Source of the DNA: Apostichopus japonicus
Lineage: Eukaryota > Echinodermata > Holothuroidea > Aspidochirotida > Stichopodidae
Direction: 5' to 3'
Assembly: GCF_037975245.1 (NCBI RefSeq)
Contig: NC_092569.1
Coordinates: 30,382,668-30,446,667 of the forward strand
DNA: 64,000 nucleotides
Numbering within the stretch: the first letter of the stretch is position 1; every line of letters starts with the position of its first letter. This document shows positions 1 through 13,500 of this stretch, one piece after another. A program made the position numbers and the translations under genes. Below the pieces are notes generated by a model. The model was not told where the DNA came from, searched no databases, and was given only the letters and a program-made list of their open reading frames with translations.

Positions 1-1690
1 TTGTTTCTGTTATTGAACACATCTCATGTATACCTCATGGTAATCACGTGTTATTCAGCATGAGGAAGTATAACGACACTGGACATAAATTAATTAGCAA
101 CAAAAATGATTGAACTCGATAATTTGAAACAATACGTTAAAATATAAACCTATATATATATATAGGAAATGCATACCAACTCTTTACGTTGATGACATTA
201 ATAGAAAAGTGAAAACACTTGTTTTTATAAGGCTTAACACATTTTACTGCGTCTGGCTCCGTCCATCATTTCATAAAAAAACAAGAAGACAGTACCTTAT
301 GTCTCACTTAGTTAATGAGTGTATATATATCACCGTATAACCCTAGACATGAAGGTTATATCTATCATCTATACATTTAGGATTGTGCTTCAGAATATGT
401 GACGAAAATAAAAATCCTCTTACTTCCTACAATTGGTTTTATCAAATGCTGTGTAAGCTAGCCTATAATGCAAACTATTGTGGCTGTCAATCGTACAGTC
501 TCATATACGTCGACCTATTAGTGTTCTCTTCAACGCAATGATTTCAAAGGTTGTATTCTAAACAAAATCATATTTTTTTCCTATTAATTGTTGTACAAGA
601 TAGACGATATGCTTTTTCTATAACAAGTTTTATAATTTGTCACTACAGCTGACAATATTCTTGTTTAAGTGATTACTTATTTTAAATTCTGATGAGCTGA
701 CCAGAAAATATTAACAAGTGTAATTTACATGTGCTTGTCAAAGAAAAATAGCCCGTCATTTGTTAATACTGTTATATTTGTATAGGTCTTCCACATTGAC
801 AAGCTTTAAATGGGAAATAAACCCTAGATTGTTCTGCTTATAAAAAACCGTTTTGGTGTACGCTTTCTTTTGACATAGTTAAGCAACACTAATGCTTGAT
901 AACATTTCCTTCAATCTTAAAAAATGATTTAATTGTCACCCAATGTCACCCTTTTTTTTTACAATCCGACAGTTCTGCATGTTTTGTGATCAAGTCAAAT
1001 ATCACATTCCAGCACAGAAATTTCCTACGCGCCGTTCACGATAACTAAGGCAATATCTAGTCAACTTTTTTCCCTGGCTAGGAAAGTTTTGCAGAAAAGG
1101 GAACCCTAGAAACATTTGGACTCGACTGCTATCAAATTGACCCTGAATACAAAGAAGAGGAACTGAGACAACGAGAACTTGAGCTTGCCAAAAAGATCTC
1201 ATATGTGGCAGATACTGGCAGTTACTATATGATACGAGTACTTCCAACATTAGTACTACTTCTGCGACGTAGTAATTTTTAATCTCTACGAAGATAATTT
1301 CTACATCCTTAATATTTAGTAACTGTATTTACTTCACAGTTGGATAAATAGTTAATGTACGTGAGTATGATTATGTTATTATTGAGATTACTGTATAAAT
1401 AATGTCAATATCATTACTAGATTTAATCTTGCATTATGTGTTAGCGTCGAATAAAATATTGAGTTTTAAACTTTAAAAGCCCTTGCAGAAAACTGCAAGT
1501 TGAAGTCACGAAGATGCGATGCCGAAGTTTATTGAAATAAAGCCCTTTAAGTGTCTTGTTACAATATTTATTCTTTAGTTTAATATGTTCACTTTTATTA
1601 TTTCGCATGTTAGTTGAAAAGACTTGTTATTATTGATTATTATTTCCCTTTCGGGTGATGCGACAGTCTCCACCTAACCGCTTCTACCAT
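1..1690. repeat. Dispersed repeat A, copy 1
   Basis: This stretch aligns by eye, with many substitutions and small gaps, to about 20990-22850 in the same orientation. Shared landmarks include catgtatacctcatggtaat near both starts, an internal agctagcctataatgcaaac block (about 460 and 21450), and a gacagtct-cacc-cttctacca block near both ends (about 1663 and 22818). No coding potential is recognised. The start lies outside the window, so the full length is unknown. It could be a non-autonomous transposable element or an old segmental duplication. Confidence 0.7.
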
Positions 1691-1699
1691 ACACACACG

Positions 1700-2345
1700 T
1701 ATATTGCCACGAAAAGCTATCTCTGGTTGTTACTTTGTCAACCAAATCTTCCTCCTCTTCATCAAATTACCATTAATAACCACGACATTATCCTTACTTC
1801 AGATAGACTCCAACGAGCCGTCCCTGTAAAATCCATCATTGCCTACAGACGTCCACGCAACCTACGGGACCTGCTTTTGCGTGCTGCTGTTCCACATTCA
1901 ACTTCTAACCTTTAAACCATTCAGCATGGCACTTTCAAATGAGACGTCTGCAGCCATCACATCGTTGAATCCAATTCTATCACCAGCCACATCACGCAAC
2001 TTACACATAAGACCAAGGGTCGCAACACTTGCACAGCCTCACAATGTTATCGATCTGAACTCTTGTAGTAGAGTTTGCGGCATCCAGTATGTTGGTGAAA
2101 CCAAACCATCCTTCAAGAAGCGGTTCTATGGTCACAGATCCACAGTCAACACCATGAAGACTGAGACCCCGGTTTCGAGAAGACTTAAACCTTCCCAACC
2201 GTACCGTTATTGAAATGTCCCTACAGGGGTTTAAGTGTTAGGTAGCTATCCTGACCTAGTACGAATCAGCAGAGAGAGAGAGAGAGACTGTGGATGCAAC
2301 GCCTTTGCACCATTTAACATTGAAGAAGGTCATGACTAACCTTTC
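1700..2345 (+). pseudogene. Penelope-like element relic (5'-truncated) with GIY-YIG endonuclease remnant
   Basis: Two overlapping reading frames give the end of a Penelope-like retroelement. About 1800-1895 encodes the linker after the reverse transcriptase with YRRPRNLRDLLLRA. About 2040-2200, in another frame, encodes CGIQYVGETK followed by KKRFYGHRS, the start of the GIY-YIG nuclease with its conserved Arg. Homology continues in broken frames to about 2335, where an (AG)n run at 2272-2287 interrupts it. The reverse transcriptase palm is absent, and at least one frameshift and several stops separate the parts, so the copy is dead. Penelope-like elements are commonly 5'-truncated. Confidence 0.75.
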
Positions 2346-2489
2346 TACTGCCCCCACCCCTTCATCCCTTTGCTTTCCCCATCTTCTCCTAGCTCTTTTT
2401 TCTCCACACTTTCCTGCTTTTGTCAACATTTTAGCGAATTAAGCAGAGGAATATTTTTTTCACCGTTTCGTGCTATCATTGTGTTTATG

Positions 2490-2835
2490 AAAACTACGAA
2501 GTGCACGTATTGCTGGTTCTTTGTTTTTGCAATGGGGAAAAGTTTATTCCTAGTAATAAGTACAGCAATATAATGCATAACATAAGTTCGTGACAGTGTT
2601 AACACTTTGAAGGAATACAGCTTTCTAACATGGTAACAAACTATGTCTTCTAAGAAGGAGCATAAGGCAAGGAAAAGGGAGATGAGAGGAAAGGAAATGA
2701 CACCGTTATCCCGCCAATGTCTAAGATTCTACGCACAAACAAATGGATACACTGCTCAGAAATATTGTCAAACAATATAAATTTCTAAAATAAAAGCTTA
2801 GCTGAGTTTCTGCAGCGTCGCTTCACTTGTTTGTT
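2490..2835. repeat. Dispersed repeat C, copy 1
   Basis: This matches 48095-48335 in the same orientation. Both contain tggttctttgtttttgcaat followed by a conserved tagtaat-agtac block and ttcgtgacagtgtt, and later a shared gcacaaacaaatggata-ac block. Small reading frames here (for example 2370-2573) follow the repeat and are not taken as genes. The family is not identified. Confidence 0.6.
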
Positions 2836-5229
2836 AATATCGATAACAAGTAGGGCCTAAACTAGAGCCATTTTCTCTGATATTTGTTAATTCAAGGACT
2901 GTAAATACGGAGCCTTGACCTGTGTATGTTTCTTTACTTAACGTTCAGGCCGTACACAATTCCCATGCCCTCTTTCCTTTTCAATTTATCTGATGCGGTT
3001 CAGTTGTCTCGTTTGAATCTTGTCAAGAGACCCAAGCGAGGTGGTCAAACACAATCAGATATTATCTCCGTTATCAAAACTATAGCAAAAACAGACGCTG
3101 CATGCATATTGATTCATTGCCAACATCGGTGCGAGGTTTTGGTTTTAAAAATAGAAAGAATGAGATTGTTCTTGTCTTTATTGGTTGCAAGACCTTTGCC
3201 GCTTACCATGCGTTACTAAGCCCAGACTGAAAGAACACAGTGTAAGTACCGCATTAAATAGGCATAGGCTATGTCTAGACTTGAATTAACAGTTTGACAC
3301 TATAGGCATAAACTTACTGCATATTTACAGCCTTAGTAGTCTTATAGTAGGCATACAAATAAATAAATAAACAAGTTTCAATCTAAACAAGATGGCACAC
3401 ACATAGACATTTCACAGATAGCTTACACTTTTCAGTCAATGGGCAATACATTTTCTTTAGAAAGGTACTTTGTAAACTAAGTTATTCTAGCTTATTAACT
3501 AAAACTACATTATATAAGATACTCACAGTTCATTAATACTGAACCAAATACCATCTGTTGGTACTTAGGCTATGTCAACTGCTTTGCCAACTGTGACCGT
3601 ATACCTTTCCAGCTTACTACACTAAAAGCTCAGTGAAAATGACACCGTTCTTTACAAAAAATTTATTTTATCAATATTAATTACTTTTATTGAGTTATCT
3701 ATCGTTCAAAATTTTGAGCTGAATTATATTCGCCAGATTTATTAACGAGTCCGTAGATTCTACATACTTCAATCAAAATTTGCAAGCCCCACCCAACAGA
3801 TCATGCGCGAATCAAATCTCTCTGTTTTGTTTACGACCGTTACACGTTAATCCTAGGACTGCTTTCACTTTCTTTGCATAGCTTGTCTTATGTCCCTTCT
3901 CCTGAATAGCACCTTTTTCTCGATCTTAACGATGTAGCTTGCAAAATTGTGTCATTTTATTTCCATTGCAATAAATAAACGGGTGCTTTCAGACGTTTCC
4001 TCCCTGGAATAAAAATGGACGATGCGAGTAGAAGACTGCAGTAAAATCTTGATCGCGTGTGTAGACTGTTTCGTATACATTTGTGTAGTGAACACGCTGA
4101 CATTGGAGGTCGCAGTAATTCTACGGTAAATCGTTCGTGCCATAAGCACAATGAAAAATACATTTCTTTCTTTCGATTGCAACAACTTTTCTCCATTAAA
4201 CCTACCTGGTCAGAGTGTATTTAGAATTAGAAACATCGAATCTACTTCGGAATGTGTTTTCCGAAATCAGCAAACAGGTATTGAGACCTTAGTAGATGAT
4301 GGAAATCTCACTGTTGAACGCATCGGGGAAGAGTTATCAAGCTCGATAATTTAGTGGATTATATGTATAGGTGAGTGGGCCGGAATTGCCCTCAAAGGTG
4401 TTTTGATATCACGCAGAGGTGAAGGTTAGCAGGCACGGTATAACCTACGTAGCTGTACAACAAAAATCTATCACTACACAACTGATTGTTATGAGCTAGT
4501 AGTTCCTTTGATGATATTAATTGTATCATAAACGTGGACTGTCCCCAGGGGTGTAAAAAAGAATAGCAGAACGGTGACTGAGGGGCTGAGAAGATTCAAC
4601 TATCAGAAGCATTAATTTTGCTTCAAAAAGTGATGGTTCGTTGGGTTAGGCAAACCTCACAAGAGGGGAGTGGGTAAAGGGTCCGGGGTATTCAGTCTAG
4701 AGCACCGCGGCCAATTTGGGAACCAGCCAGTAAAATGGAGCGGATGAGGAAAATGTGGGATATATTAAAAGTTTAAGCAAGTGAGTCTGTTTTTGTAATT
4801 GCCCGAAGCCTGGTATGGCTCACAACACCTCTGGTGTAAACATCGGTATATTTAAAACTACTGTCAACGTTACATCAGAGCCCCAAACACACCACTTCAC
4901 CAAAATGATTTTATATTGCCGTGAGTTAACACTCACTGTTCAAAAACTAAGTATCAACGATACTACTTGCAAGTCCGGGACAAATCCGGGACACTATACA
5001 ATGTAAACAACAATAACTGTTACTGTTTATTCTGACAGTTTGTTTGTAGTGGCTTGCAAAGGTTTATTTACCTTCAGATTTACTATTGCATGTTAAGTTT
5101 ATAGTCCACGATTGTCTTAAAGGGAACGAATGCTCACATTGAAAGCAATTGGGGTAATGTAGAGTTAAAACACTGTCCATATTGAATTATATTTATATCT
5201 GACCTATACCAATGAAAAATTCAACCAGT
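2836..5229. other. Unassigned AT-rich DNA
   Basis: No recognisable gene. Short open frames of 60-97 codons (2926-3219 +, 3952-4196 -, 4151-4354 +, 4815-5006 +) show no family motif, no plausible splice context and overlap one another on both strands. Confidence 0.4.
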
Positions 5230-5249
5230 AATCTGCACTCTTAAAACAT

Positions 5250-5500
5250 CCGGATCAAATTTGATTCATTCCGAATCAAATTTAATCCGGTTTCCGGATC
5301 CCAGGGGCACCGACCCCGTCCGGATGAAAATGATCCGGATTTCCGGATCAAAGAACATTGACCCCATTCCGGATCAAATTTGATCCGGCTTCCGGATCCC
5401 AGGGGCACCGATCCCGCCCGGATCAAAATGATCCGGATTTCCGGATCAAAAAAACAATGACCCCATTCCGGATAAATTTGATCCTGTTTCCGTTTCAAGG
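5250..5500. repeat. Tandem repeat of CCGGATC palindromes, about 2.3 units
   Basis: Two full units (about 5250-5369 and 5370-5467) and a partial third share ttccggatcccaggggcacc, then aaatgatccggatttccgg, then a tgaccccattccgga junction. Each unit is rich in self-complementary ATCCGGAT words. The array sits just inside the proposed left end of the 5236-9593 element, and similar but diverged words occur near its right end (9480-9590). Confidence 0.8.
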
Positions 5501-7030
5501 GTTCTTACGTTCTGGATATGTTATGAATAAGAAACAACATACAAATCTGAAAATAACTTGGCCATGTCTTGATTCTTTTTAACAACTTCGTTAACAAACA
5601 ACGTCAACTATTTCTACTTACAGAAAGAGGTTGATTTGGGTTACAATACTGATGAACAAAAGCGGAAATGGAAAAGTGGATGGAATGCGAGAGTTTTATC
5701 AAGGCAGCAAAAGTGTATACTATTTTTAGTTATATCCCTGCTATATATGTGACTCGTGACTTGTTGTGGCAATTTATGTGTAACTTTTTGCTTTCAAAAT
5801 CTTTATTTTCTAACTAGAAGCATGTCTTATGCTTTAAAATCTCCACTAAAGATATCCTACAATAGGTTCAAATGTTAGAATGTGCTTAAAAGAGATCATC
5901 TCCTGCTAACTTTAACCTTTGAAATCTACATATTGCAGGAAAATGAACAATTCTGAAAAATGCTACTCCACCAGCCTCTCAACGAATGGTCTTACATTAT
6001 TTACCAAATAATGATACTTTGATATATGTTGGTTTGTTGCGAATACCTTAGTACTATAGAATGACACAACTTTGATATTGTACAACTTAACAATAGGTAA
6101 GACTTTAAATTGCATGCACAAAACTTTGTTACATACAGCAGAAATGATAGAGATGTGATTTGTCATGGGAATAAGAAAATGTTTGTAAAAATAATTTCCT
6201 TACTATGTTTACCTCTGCAAAATTTTATTAAATATTAATTGCATCGAATGTTCTATGTATTAAAATAAATGAAAATACTTCGAAAACTTAAGTATTTCAC
6301 TGAACCACCAACATGTTTGGAAATGGACAAGTGCTTGCATAATCACGTATGAATGCTTGATGATGTTTCTCTTGTTACTTTGAGTGGCATGGGCAGATTT
6401 GAGTTGGGGGAGATGGTGGGGGCAGGTTAAGTACCAATGCATCACTCACTCTTTATACTAGAAATAACACCATCCCTCTATTCACCTCTTTAAAATCTGA
6501 ACAGCTCACACATAACATTGAGGAATTTGTGCAATTAAATTATGCAACCGGCTCACCCGAACTATTCCAGTGCAATTTGACTTGTCAATATTGAACATTA
6601 GTGGACAAACTGAACTCAAACTATGATAAATTTGTTATCTAAGATAATGTGATATCCATTAATACCATGACGGGTAAGAGAAAGGTGATGATTACTCAGT
6701 CTTCTGGTTCAAAAAGTTCTCATAAAGTCCCAGGTAGTATCTTCTATTTCAAGTATCAAGCATTTTAAAACATATGTCAACTGTCTGCAGAAGTCATTGC
6801 AAGGTAGCCCCCTTTTTTCAACTCTACTAAACACCTGCTCTGGTTGCTCTCTTGGTCCTCATGCCAAAACGAAAGGCTGTGGCTGTTGAACTTTATCAAG
6901 GACAGATGGTATGTTTGTGCCAATCTATTGAAAAGATATATGAGAAATTACACATTTTTGTTTTCAAATTGCAACATTCTGACATACAAGGATACAACCA
7001 TACATTGCCACAATTTTGAAATTTTGCAAC

Positions 7031-7160
7031 CAGCTCCTCATCATCATCACCATCATCACCAACACCACCATCATCATCATCACCAATACCACCATCATCA
7101 TCACCACCACCACCATCTTCACTATCATCATCACCACCACCATCACCAACACCATGCATC
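7031..7160. repeat. (CAT/CAC)n microsatellite
   Basis: About 130 bases of catcatcaccaccac-type triplets. It creates overlapping His-, Asp/Gly- or Ile/Thr-rich frames on both strands, which are composition artefacts. It lies inside the 5236-9593 element. Confidence 0.9.
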
Positions 7161-7761
7161 ATTATCATTGTGATTCTCAATCATTTCATAACCGTTAGGT
7201 CATTCTCTCTGAGAAACATATATGATTTTAAGAATGTGAGGCAACCTTCGTTAACTTAAAGTACTAAAAATAGTAGAGTCATAAAAGAAAGAGAAAAAGC
7301 AGATTTGCATGATTTTGAAGCTCAGTAAAATTGCAATCAACCTAACAGGTACCCAAGGAAAGGCTAGAAAAGGACCAGCAAAACACTCATACCATACTCT
7401 TATGGCCCAATTAACATTGATATATAATGTGTAGCCTACAACATGGCATTATTCACTCTTCTTAAGTCTTACAGCAACAGTAAGCTTTTGGCACTTTAGT
7501 TCGGGTTCCTGTTCGCCAAGTGACTGAGCTAGAATAGCACATGTAGTGAGTAAAACTCTTACCATGTCATCTGTTGTGTATTTTCTGAGAGAATATCTCC
7601 CACAGAACTCTTCTTATTGTCTCTGATATTAAAGGCTCTGTGATACTCCAGTTTCCAGACACGTTACCACCGCTGAAATAACACACTCCTCTGCATCATC
7701 TGTGAAGAACAATCATTGATATCGTTTTAAGCAACAAAAGTAACTAGATGCAAAAACTACA

Positions 7762-7852
7762 TGAATGAATGAATGGATGGATGGATGTATAGATGGATGG
7801 ATGAATAAATAAATAAATAAATTAATTAATTAATTTAATTTAATTTACCTGA
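7762..7852. repeat. Compound (GATG)n, (AATA)n, (TTAA)n microsatellite
   Basis: Tetranucleotide runs follow each other without a gap: gaatgaatggatggatgg, then aataaataaataaataa, then ttaattaattaatttaattt. No gene overlaps it. Confidence 0.85.
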
Positions 7853-9593
7853 TGTCAATTCCAAATCTGTTGTGTCAACCAGCTTTGAAGGTTTATGAGG
7901 GTCGCAAACAGACTTCTTTGTCTTATTTTGGTCCTTTCTCCTCACGTATCGCAGTCGGTTTTCCAGGTTGCCTGTTGCTTCATGGCGACCTGTGCCAGCA
8001 CAAAACTAGACTTCCTGAAATTTAGCAAAGACAACATATGATAGCAAAATGTTACTTCTCTAAAAATTTATTGTAGTAATACCTCCATGAAAGTTCATTT
8101 CTGCATTTTTGTTTTATCTGCAGACCTCATGCAATTAAGAGCCTATTCTTATCACAAGCCATACTGTACAGCACCCACTTTTGCACACAGTATGGTATAT
8201 GAACACAATTTGAAAAGACCTGTATTTGGCCAATTTTTCCTTACCTTATTTTGCATTTTAAAACATATTGCCATAAATGAAGTTTACAGAACGTTTCAAT
8301 ACGGATCTCATTTATGATCTATTTCCATGAACAGTATAAGAATTCAGAGAAGTTTCTGCATACCATTTAGTGTGTTATTTTACCCCTCTTTTTGCCATTA
8401 CTAGGCAAGACCATAAGCAACTTTATGCAAAGGTGTATCGGTATAAGCATTAACATAAAGCGGCATACCTGCTCGGTATAACCGGGTATACCTGAAATAT
8501 TCGCGGAACCGCTACTTCAAGCGTCGACTGTATTATTACACAATACCATGAACCTATGGACACTAGCCTACAAATGTATTTGCGATTTAATGATGACTTC
8601 ACCATCTCTGTTTTTTTCTTTTGCAGAAACTTATTTAAATATTGATTAAAAAAAAAAGTACGTAAAATCAGTGTTGTTTTCATTTCAACGCAAAAGTACA
8701 GTTCAGTACACTCCACTACTGGGCCCAGTCCAACCACAACACTACAGCAGCATATAGGCCTATGCCTTATTTGTAAATGATCACCTTATATAGAACATAC
8801 TGTACAGGGAAAGACTGATTCCCACTGGAGGCAAGTCTTACATTACCTAAATCTAAATTACCAGGAACCCTTATTAGGCCTTGCCTGCCTTACTTATGTC
8901 ATTCAATTTATTTGGTTATCGAAAAATGACAATCCACTTTGTGGTGAAGTAGCAACTGAACATTAGAACCCACTAATAGGCCACTATACAGTAATACTGT
9001 TTGCCCTGTAGCACCATAGAGGCTTCACAATAGTACTGCATACTGTTGTGTGTAGGCATGTACAGTACTGTAGTATACTGTACAGTACAGTCAATCAAAA
9101 CCACCACACGCTACACACTATAGTGCACACTGTATAACGCTAGGCCAGAGTAAACCCGTCACGGAGTGAGCATAGCTTCTTCAAATCACTAACTTTATTG
9201 CGTATGATTAACACAACAAACGAAATGGAAAGTGCCTAATAACTCACCTTTGAAATTCTTGACGTACTTCTCCAATCCCCATTGAAGTAATTTTGCTCTT
9301 ACGAGATCCATAAGAGCATTTCGTGAGTGCAAAGTTTGGAAAAGATGGCTACGAATAGCGTTCGAGCGCTGCAAGCACAATCAAAGCTTATGTCACATGA
9401 TGTACATCAGCCAATAGCATCAAGCGCTACGTTCTGATCAGGAACGGTACAAAGGAATGATACCATGCCTAATGAAATTGAATCGGGAATGGTTGAATTT
9501 TATCCGGGAATGGATTAAACTTATCCTGAAAAGGATGAAACTATTTTTATCAGGAATCCGGGTCACAAAAGTGACCCGGAAAAATTAAGAGTG

Positions 9594-10353
9594 TGATGTT
9601 TGAGAGTAATGCCATATTTTTGGTAACACTGAGAGATAATAGAATTTTGTGTTTAATTTTTAAAATTATTATGCTAAACACTAGTCTGCCCATCTCCCGA
9701 ATCTTCAACTGGGGACTGAGCCGAATCTTCAATCGGGGACTGAGCCGTCACCTACCATACAATCAACAAACACGCACCACACAGACCCACGCACCCTCAC
9801 AACCGATAAAGGTAATGTATGAAAGTTAGCTTGGACTAAGGACTTGATTTGAAAAAAAAAATAAAGGTTGACATATAAATTGTCCTCATCCTGTGCATAT
9901 CCTTTAACATCTTAATTTCTTTGTGGCCACCCGCCAACTTTTTGGTGAATTCTCTTTTGAGTTGCATGTGAGTTATATGTTTTTTGGGCAGGATATTTTC
10001 GATTGGTTTAATTCATAATGATTAAATGTTGAACACTTACTTTCACGACAGCTAAAACATTGTAGTTATCATTAATTTTAATTGTATATTGGAGCATTAT
10101 TATACGCTGTCAAACTAAACAATTAACCATTGGTAGCTTCAGTAGATGTAATGTTTATCTGATACTATCACTTTAAGGTCAAATATATAATATATAACCT
10201 TGGACTGATCTTCGTGCTTTCTCGATACTACTCCTCTGACACACCGAAACAGGTCGTAAAATGTACGAGCGCATGGTGAGCTAGGACCAATAACCAGCTT
10301 TCGATGTGTTACGTCTTTCTGTAGATCAGCTGCACTTTTGCCTCACTGGTACC
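9594..10353 (+). other. Upstream region and 5' leader of the AIFM2-like gene
   Basis: About 760 bases separate the proposed element end from the AIFM2-like start codon. A 26-base unit (cgaatcttcaa-tggggactgagc) is repeated twice near 9697-9748. No convincing TATA box or CpG-rich promoter is seen, and the transcription start cannot be placed from sequence alone. Confidence 0.3.
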
Positions 10354-10525
10354 ATGGGCGGTAGAGATTCGGTCCTGAAAGATACAAAAGTTGTCGTAGT
10401 TGGTGGTGGTTATGGTGGCGCCCAGGCTGTCAGCCTCCTCCGTGGGAAATGTCAGCTAACTGTCATCGATGCCAGAGAGTACTACCATTATTGTGTTGGG
10501 GGACCAAGGGCAACGGTTGAACCTG
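10354..10525 (+). CDS. AIFM2: AIFM2-like exon 1
   Basis: Residues 1-57. It begins MGGRDSVLKD and holds the first beta-alpha-beta fold (VVVVGGGYGG) and the YYHYCVGGPRATVEPG segment, which corresponds to the DSFHHNVAALRASVETG part of human FSP1. It ends in phase 1 at acctg|gtaaac. Confidence 0.92.
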
Positions 10526-13500
10526 GTAAACCTTTATTGACTTTGTAGAAAAATCATCTAGGACTCGCTATGCTGCTTACTATGTGTGATGCTATGTCTT
10601 TCAAATTGGACAATCTGTCTAGGTCTATACTTCTGCAGATGTACCTTTCGTGAAGGTTCTTACTGCACATACTTTCTCTTTAATATTGAGAACTATTAAC
10701 CAGGGGGCGTAACCACTTACTCTTAGCCCTACCACCCATCCCTTCCCCTCCATCCTCCCATTCCCATCCATCCTCCCCCCCCCCCAAAAAAATAGCTACA
10801 TATAACAGCCACAGTACGGTATGTGCAGCAACTCTTAAACCATTCATAATTCTTCCACATTGTTTAAAATGTGCACGTTAAAGCACACTCCACTGTACCC
10901 AAATTTATCAAAGGGGAAGGGTATACATATACTTTAAGACCCTTTTTTTCTCCAGTAGAGGAGGACATAAAATTGTTGCCCCTCCTTTGCTCCTCCCTTT
11001 CCTACCGCCATAAAAATTTATGGTGGTTTCAAGTGCCATGCTTTTAACTTGACAAATCTAATCAAGGAAACTTGCTCTGATGGTGGCAATGAAATAGTTG
11101 TTAAAGTTTGAGCATGGGTGACCATTGTGTGTCTTTTCTGTTATATTTGGGGGAAGTATAGGTATAATGAAGACCGTTAAATAAGTATGAATTCAATTTG
11201 TTAACACGAGTAAGGAAATGGAATCTAAGAAGAAATACATTCATTCACAAGTAAAAAGGTATTCTTCCAAGAAAAGTGACACAGATGTTCCACTAGTTGA
11301 TTAAACATTGTTTTTTCCCCTGTTATTTACCTTTTAGCTTCAGAAAGACTTCGTAAAAACTTCAGGTGATATTTTTTAAGAGATGAATCCACTATTTAAA
11401 TACAGACACTATTCAGTTATGTTGTGGTAACATCCAATAAACAGTTTAGAAGTTCTCAAAAGACATTTTTATTTTACAAAGTTCCTGCTGTAAACATTGG
11501 TAACAAACTTGCTTTGTATTTCTTTCAAAACTTTGGTGCAATCATGCAATAACAAGGTCCATGATGATATCACTTGCAGCTGGTTGACTTCACTGTATTT
11601 TTACGCATTTTTAAGCGTTACATTTTTGTAAAGGATGGTAGTACAGAAAAATATTCACTGTATATGATTGGCGGGAGAACTACTACATATTCTAGCTTTT
11701 AATTGAAGTGTGTTAAATATTACGCTTGCAAAGGGAAACTATAATAAACTTTTTCATGAAATGGATTTTTAGCATATTGTTCCCTTTTCCCCCACTGTTA
11801 TCACTGTCAGGTTTTGAGAAGAAAATGTTGATACCCTATGCAGAAGCGTGGCCGGGTATTTATCAGCAAGGGAAAGTCATCGGTGTCGACCCTAAAGAGA
11901 AAGTTGTGCTGTTAGAATCTGGGGAGGAAATACCATACGACATTGTTATCATTGCCACCGGCTCTCGTGGTCCGTTTCCAGGAAAGATCAAACTTGATGT
12001 TAAAACAAAGTCAGAGGCAGAGGAACTCTTCCGTGCCAAACAAAATCAGGTAATTTTGTGAACTTCATGCATAGACAGATATAGCTTTGAGTGTATACAC
12101 AGATCAAAATTAAGATTAATAATTTACTTGAAACATTGCCAAGTTCACTTAGTGTTGTGTGTTTGTCTTAAATATGAGTATAATCATATCAATAGCAGTA
12201 CTATGAAACCAGATAACTTAAATATGAGCATAATCTTAAATATAATCTTAAGTATAAACTTAAATATGAGTATAATCATATCATTAGCAGTACTATGAAA
12301 CCAGAATCACAACCCATTAACATCACTTTAACCTTTTGAATTCTCCCCAAGGAATTTGAAGTGATGAATTTAAGAAATAACTGTTCATATTGGGATATTA
12401 AAAAAAACTGTTCAATATTTATCCTCAACTCATTTAGCTCTGTTGATCAACTTAGGATACCTGGAAATGTTTAAATGACTTTAAACATTGTATATAATGA
12501 TACTTAAGGTTCAAAGTGTGCTGTAGACACAGAGATGCAATCAAGGGTTGTAGCTACATTACATATTACTGTACATGAAAGGATCATGAGATGATTCAAT
12601 GTGGCATGAATGGTACATATTTTTGATTAATTTACTGACAAAGAGATTCTTTTTGCATCTAAGACAACACTCATTTGTATACCCTAGGGTAATTATGGCT
12701 TAGTCGGTTGTAGCATTGATAGCCTTGTCGGCCACAGCATGGTCATTCTAGTTAACCCCAGCGTGACCATCCTAGTTGGCCCTAGTATACACTTAGTACC
12801 ATAGTGGACCACACTAGCGTAGCAAATAAGACCCGTATCAATACTTTTCTTACTAATATTAGACTATAATATGTTATACAAATAACAGTTGAGTTGTTAC
12901 TTACTACCATAGGTTCAGTCTGCAAACAGAATCACAATTATTGGAGGGGGCGCTGTCGGTGTAGAGATGGCGGCAGAGATAGCCACTGAGTATCCACAGA
13001 AGGAGGTTACGGTAATCAGCTCCAGCGAAAAAATTGTGACAGGTCCATTCAAGCAAGGATTCAGAGATGGTGTTACGAAACAGTTGAAAAACCTAGGAGT
13101 ACATTTAGTGCTGGGTGAGGATATATTGATTATTACACTATAATTAGGCCTACTTTTACATTAGTAACTATTATTACGCTAATTACTATACTGAAAGAAT
13201 ATTCTTACATGCTTACAGCTAGAGTACACTTGAAAAAAAAAACTATCTTTTAGAGTTTGCATTCCTTAGCTTGTATGTACGGATATTTATGGCACGACAG
13301 ATGCTTAAAATCTTGAAAAAGTGTTGTACCTTTTAAAACATCCAACATACACTGTCTTTGTAAAACAAAAACACCTAGCCTAGACTATACTTTACATAAC
13401 CGGACTGAAACATTGTCATTGGTTATTGAAGATAGCTAGACAGTATAGTATTGTACATGTTTGATTAAAATCAAATGACAGCAACTTCCCAGTCTCAGTA

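Larger units (their letters stand above)
5236..9593. mobile_element. Putative DNA element with inverted ends and subterminal hairpins
   Basis: The left end reads CACTCTTAAaacaTCCGGATCA and the reverse complement of the right end (9572-9593) reads CACTCTTAAttttTCCGGGTCA, so 17 of 22 positions agree. Immediately inside each end is a palindrome: GGATCAAATTTGATtC on the left and a longer GGGTCAC-GTGACCC arm pair on the right. The left side then carries a 100-117 bp tandem repeat. No transposase is visible in the 4.36 kb, which contains microsatellites and short frames only. A direct repeat at the borders is at most TG (5234-5235 and 9594-9595), which is weak. It is most simply a non-autonomous element or a relic of one; the superfamily is not assigned. 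Confidence 0.45.

Noticed and set aside
6844-7173. Poly-His frame and the opposite Asp/Gly-rich frame
   Set aside because: Both come from the (CAT/CAC)n microsatellite; no conserved sequence outside it.
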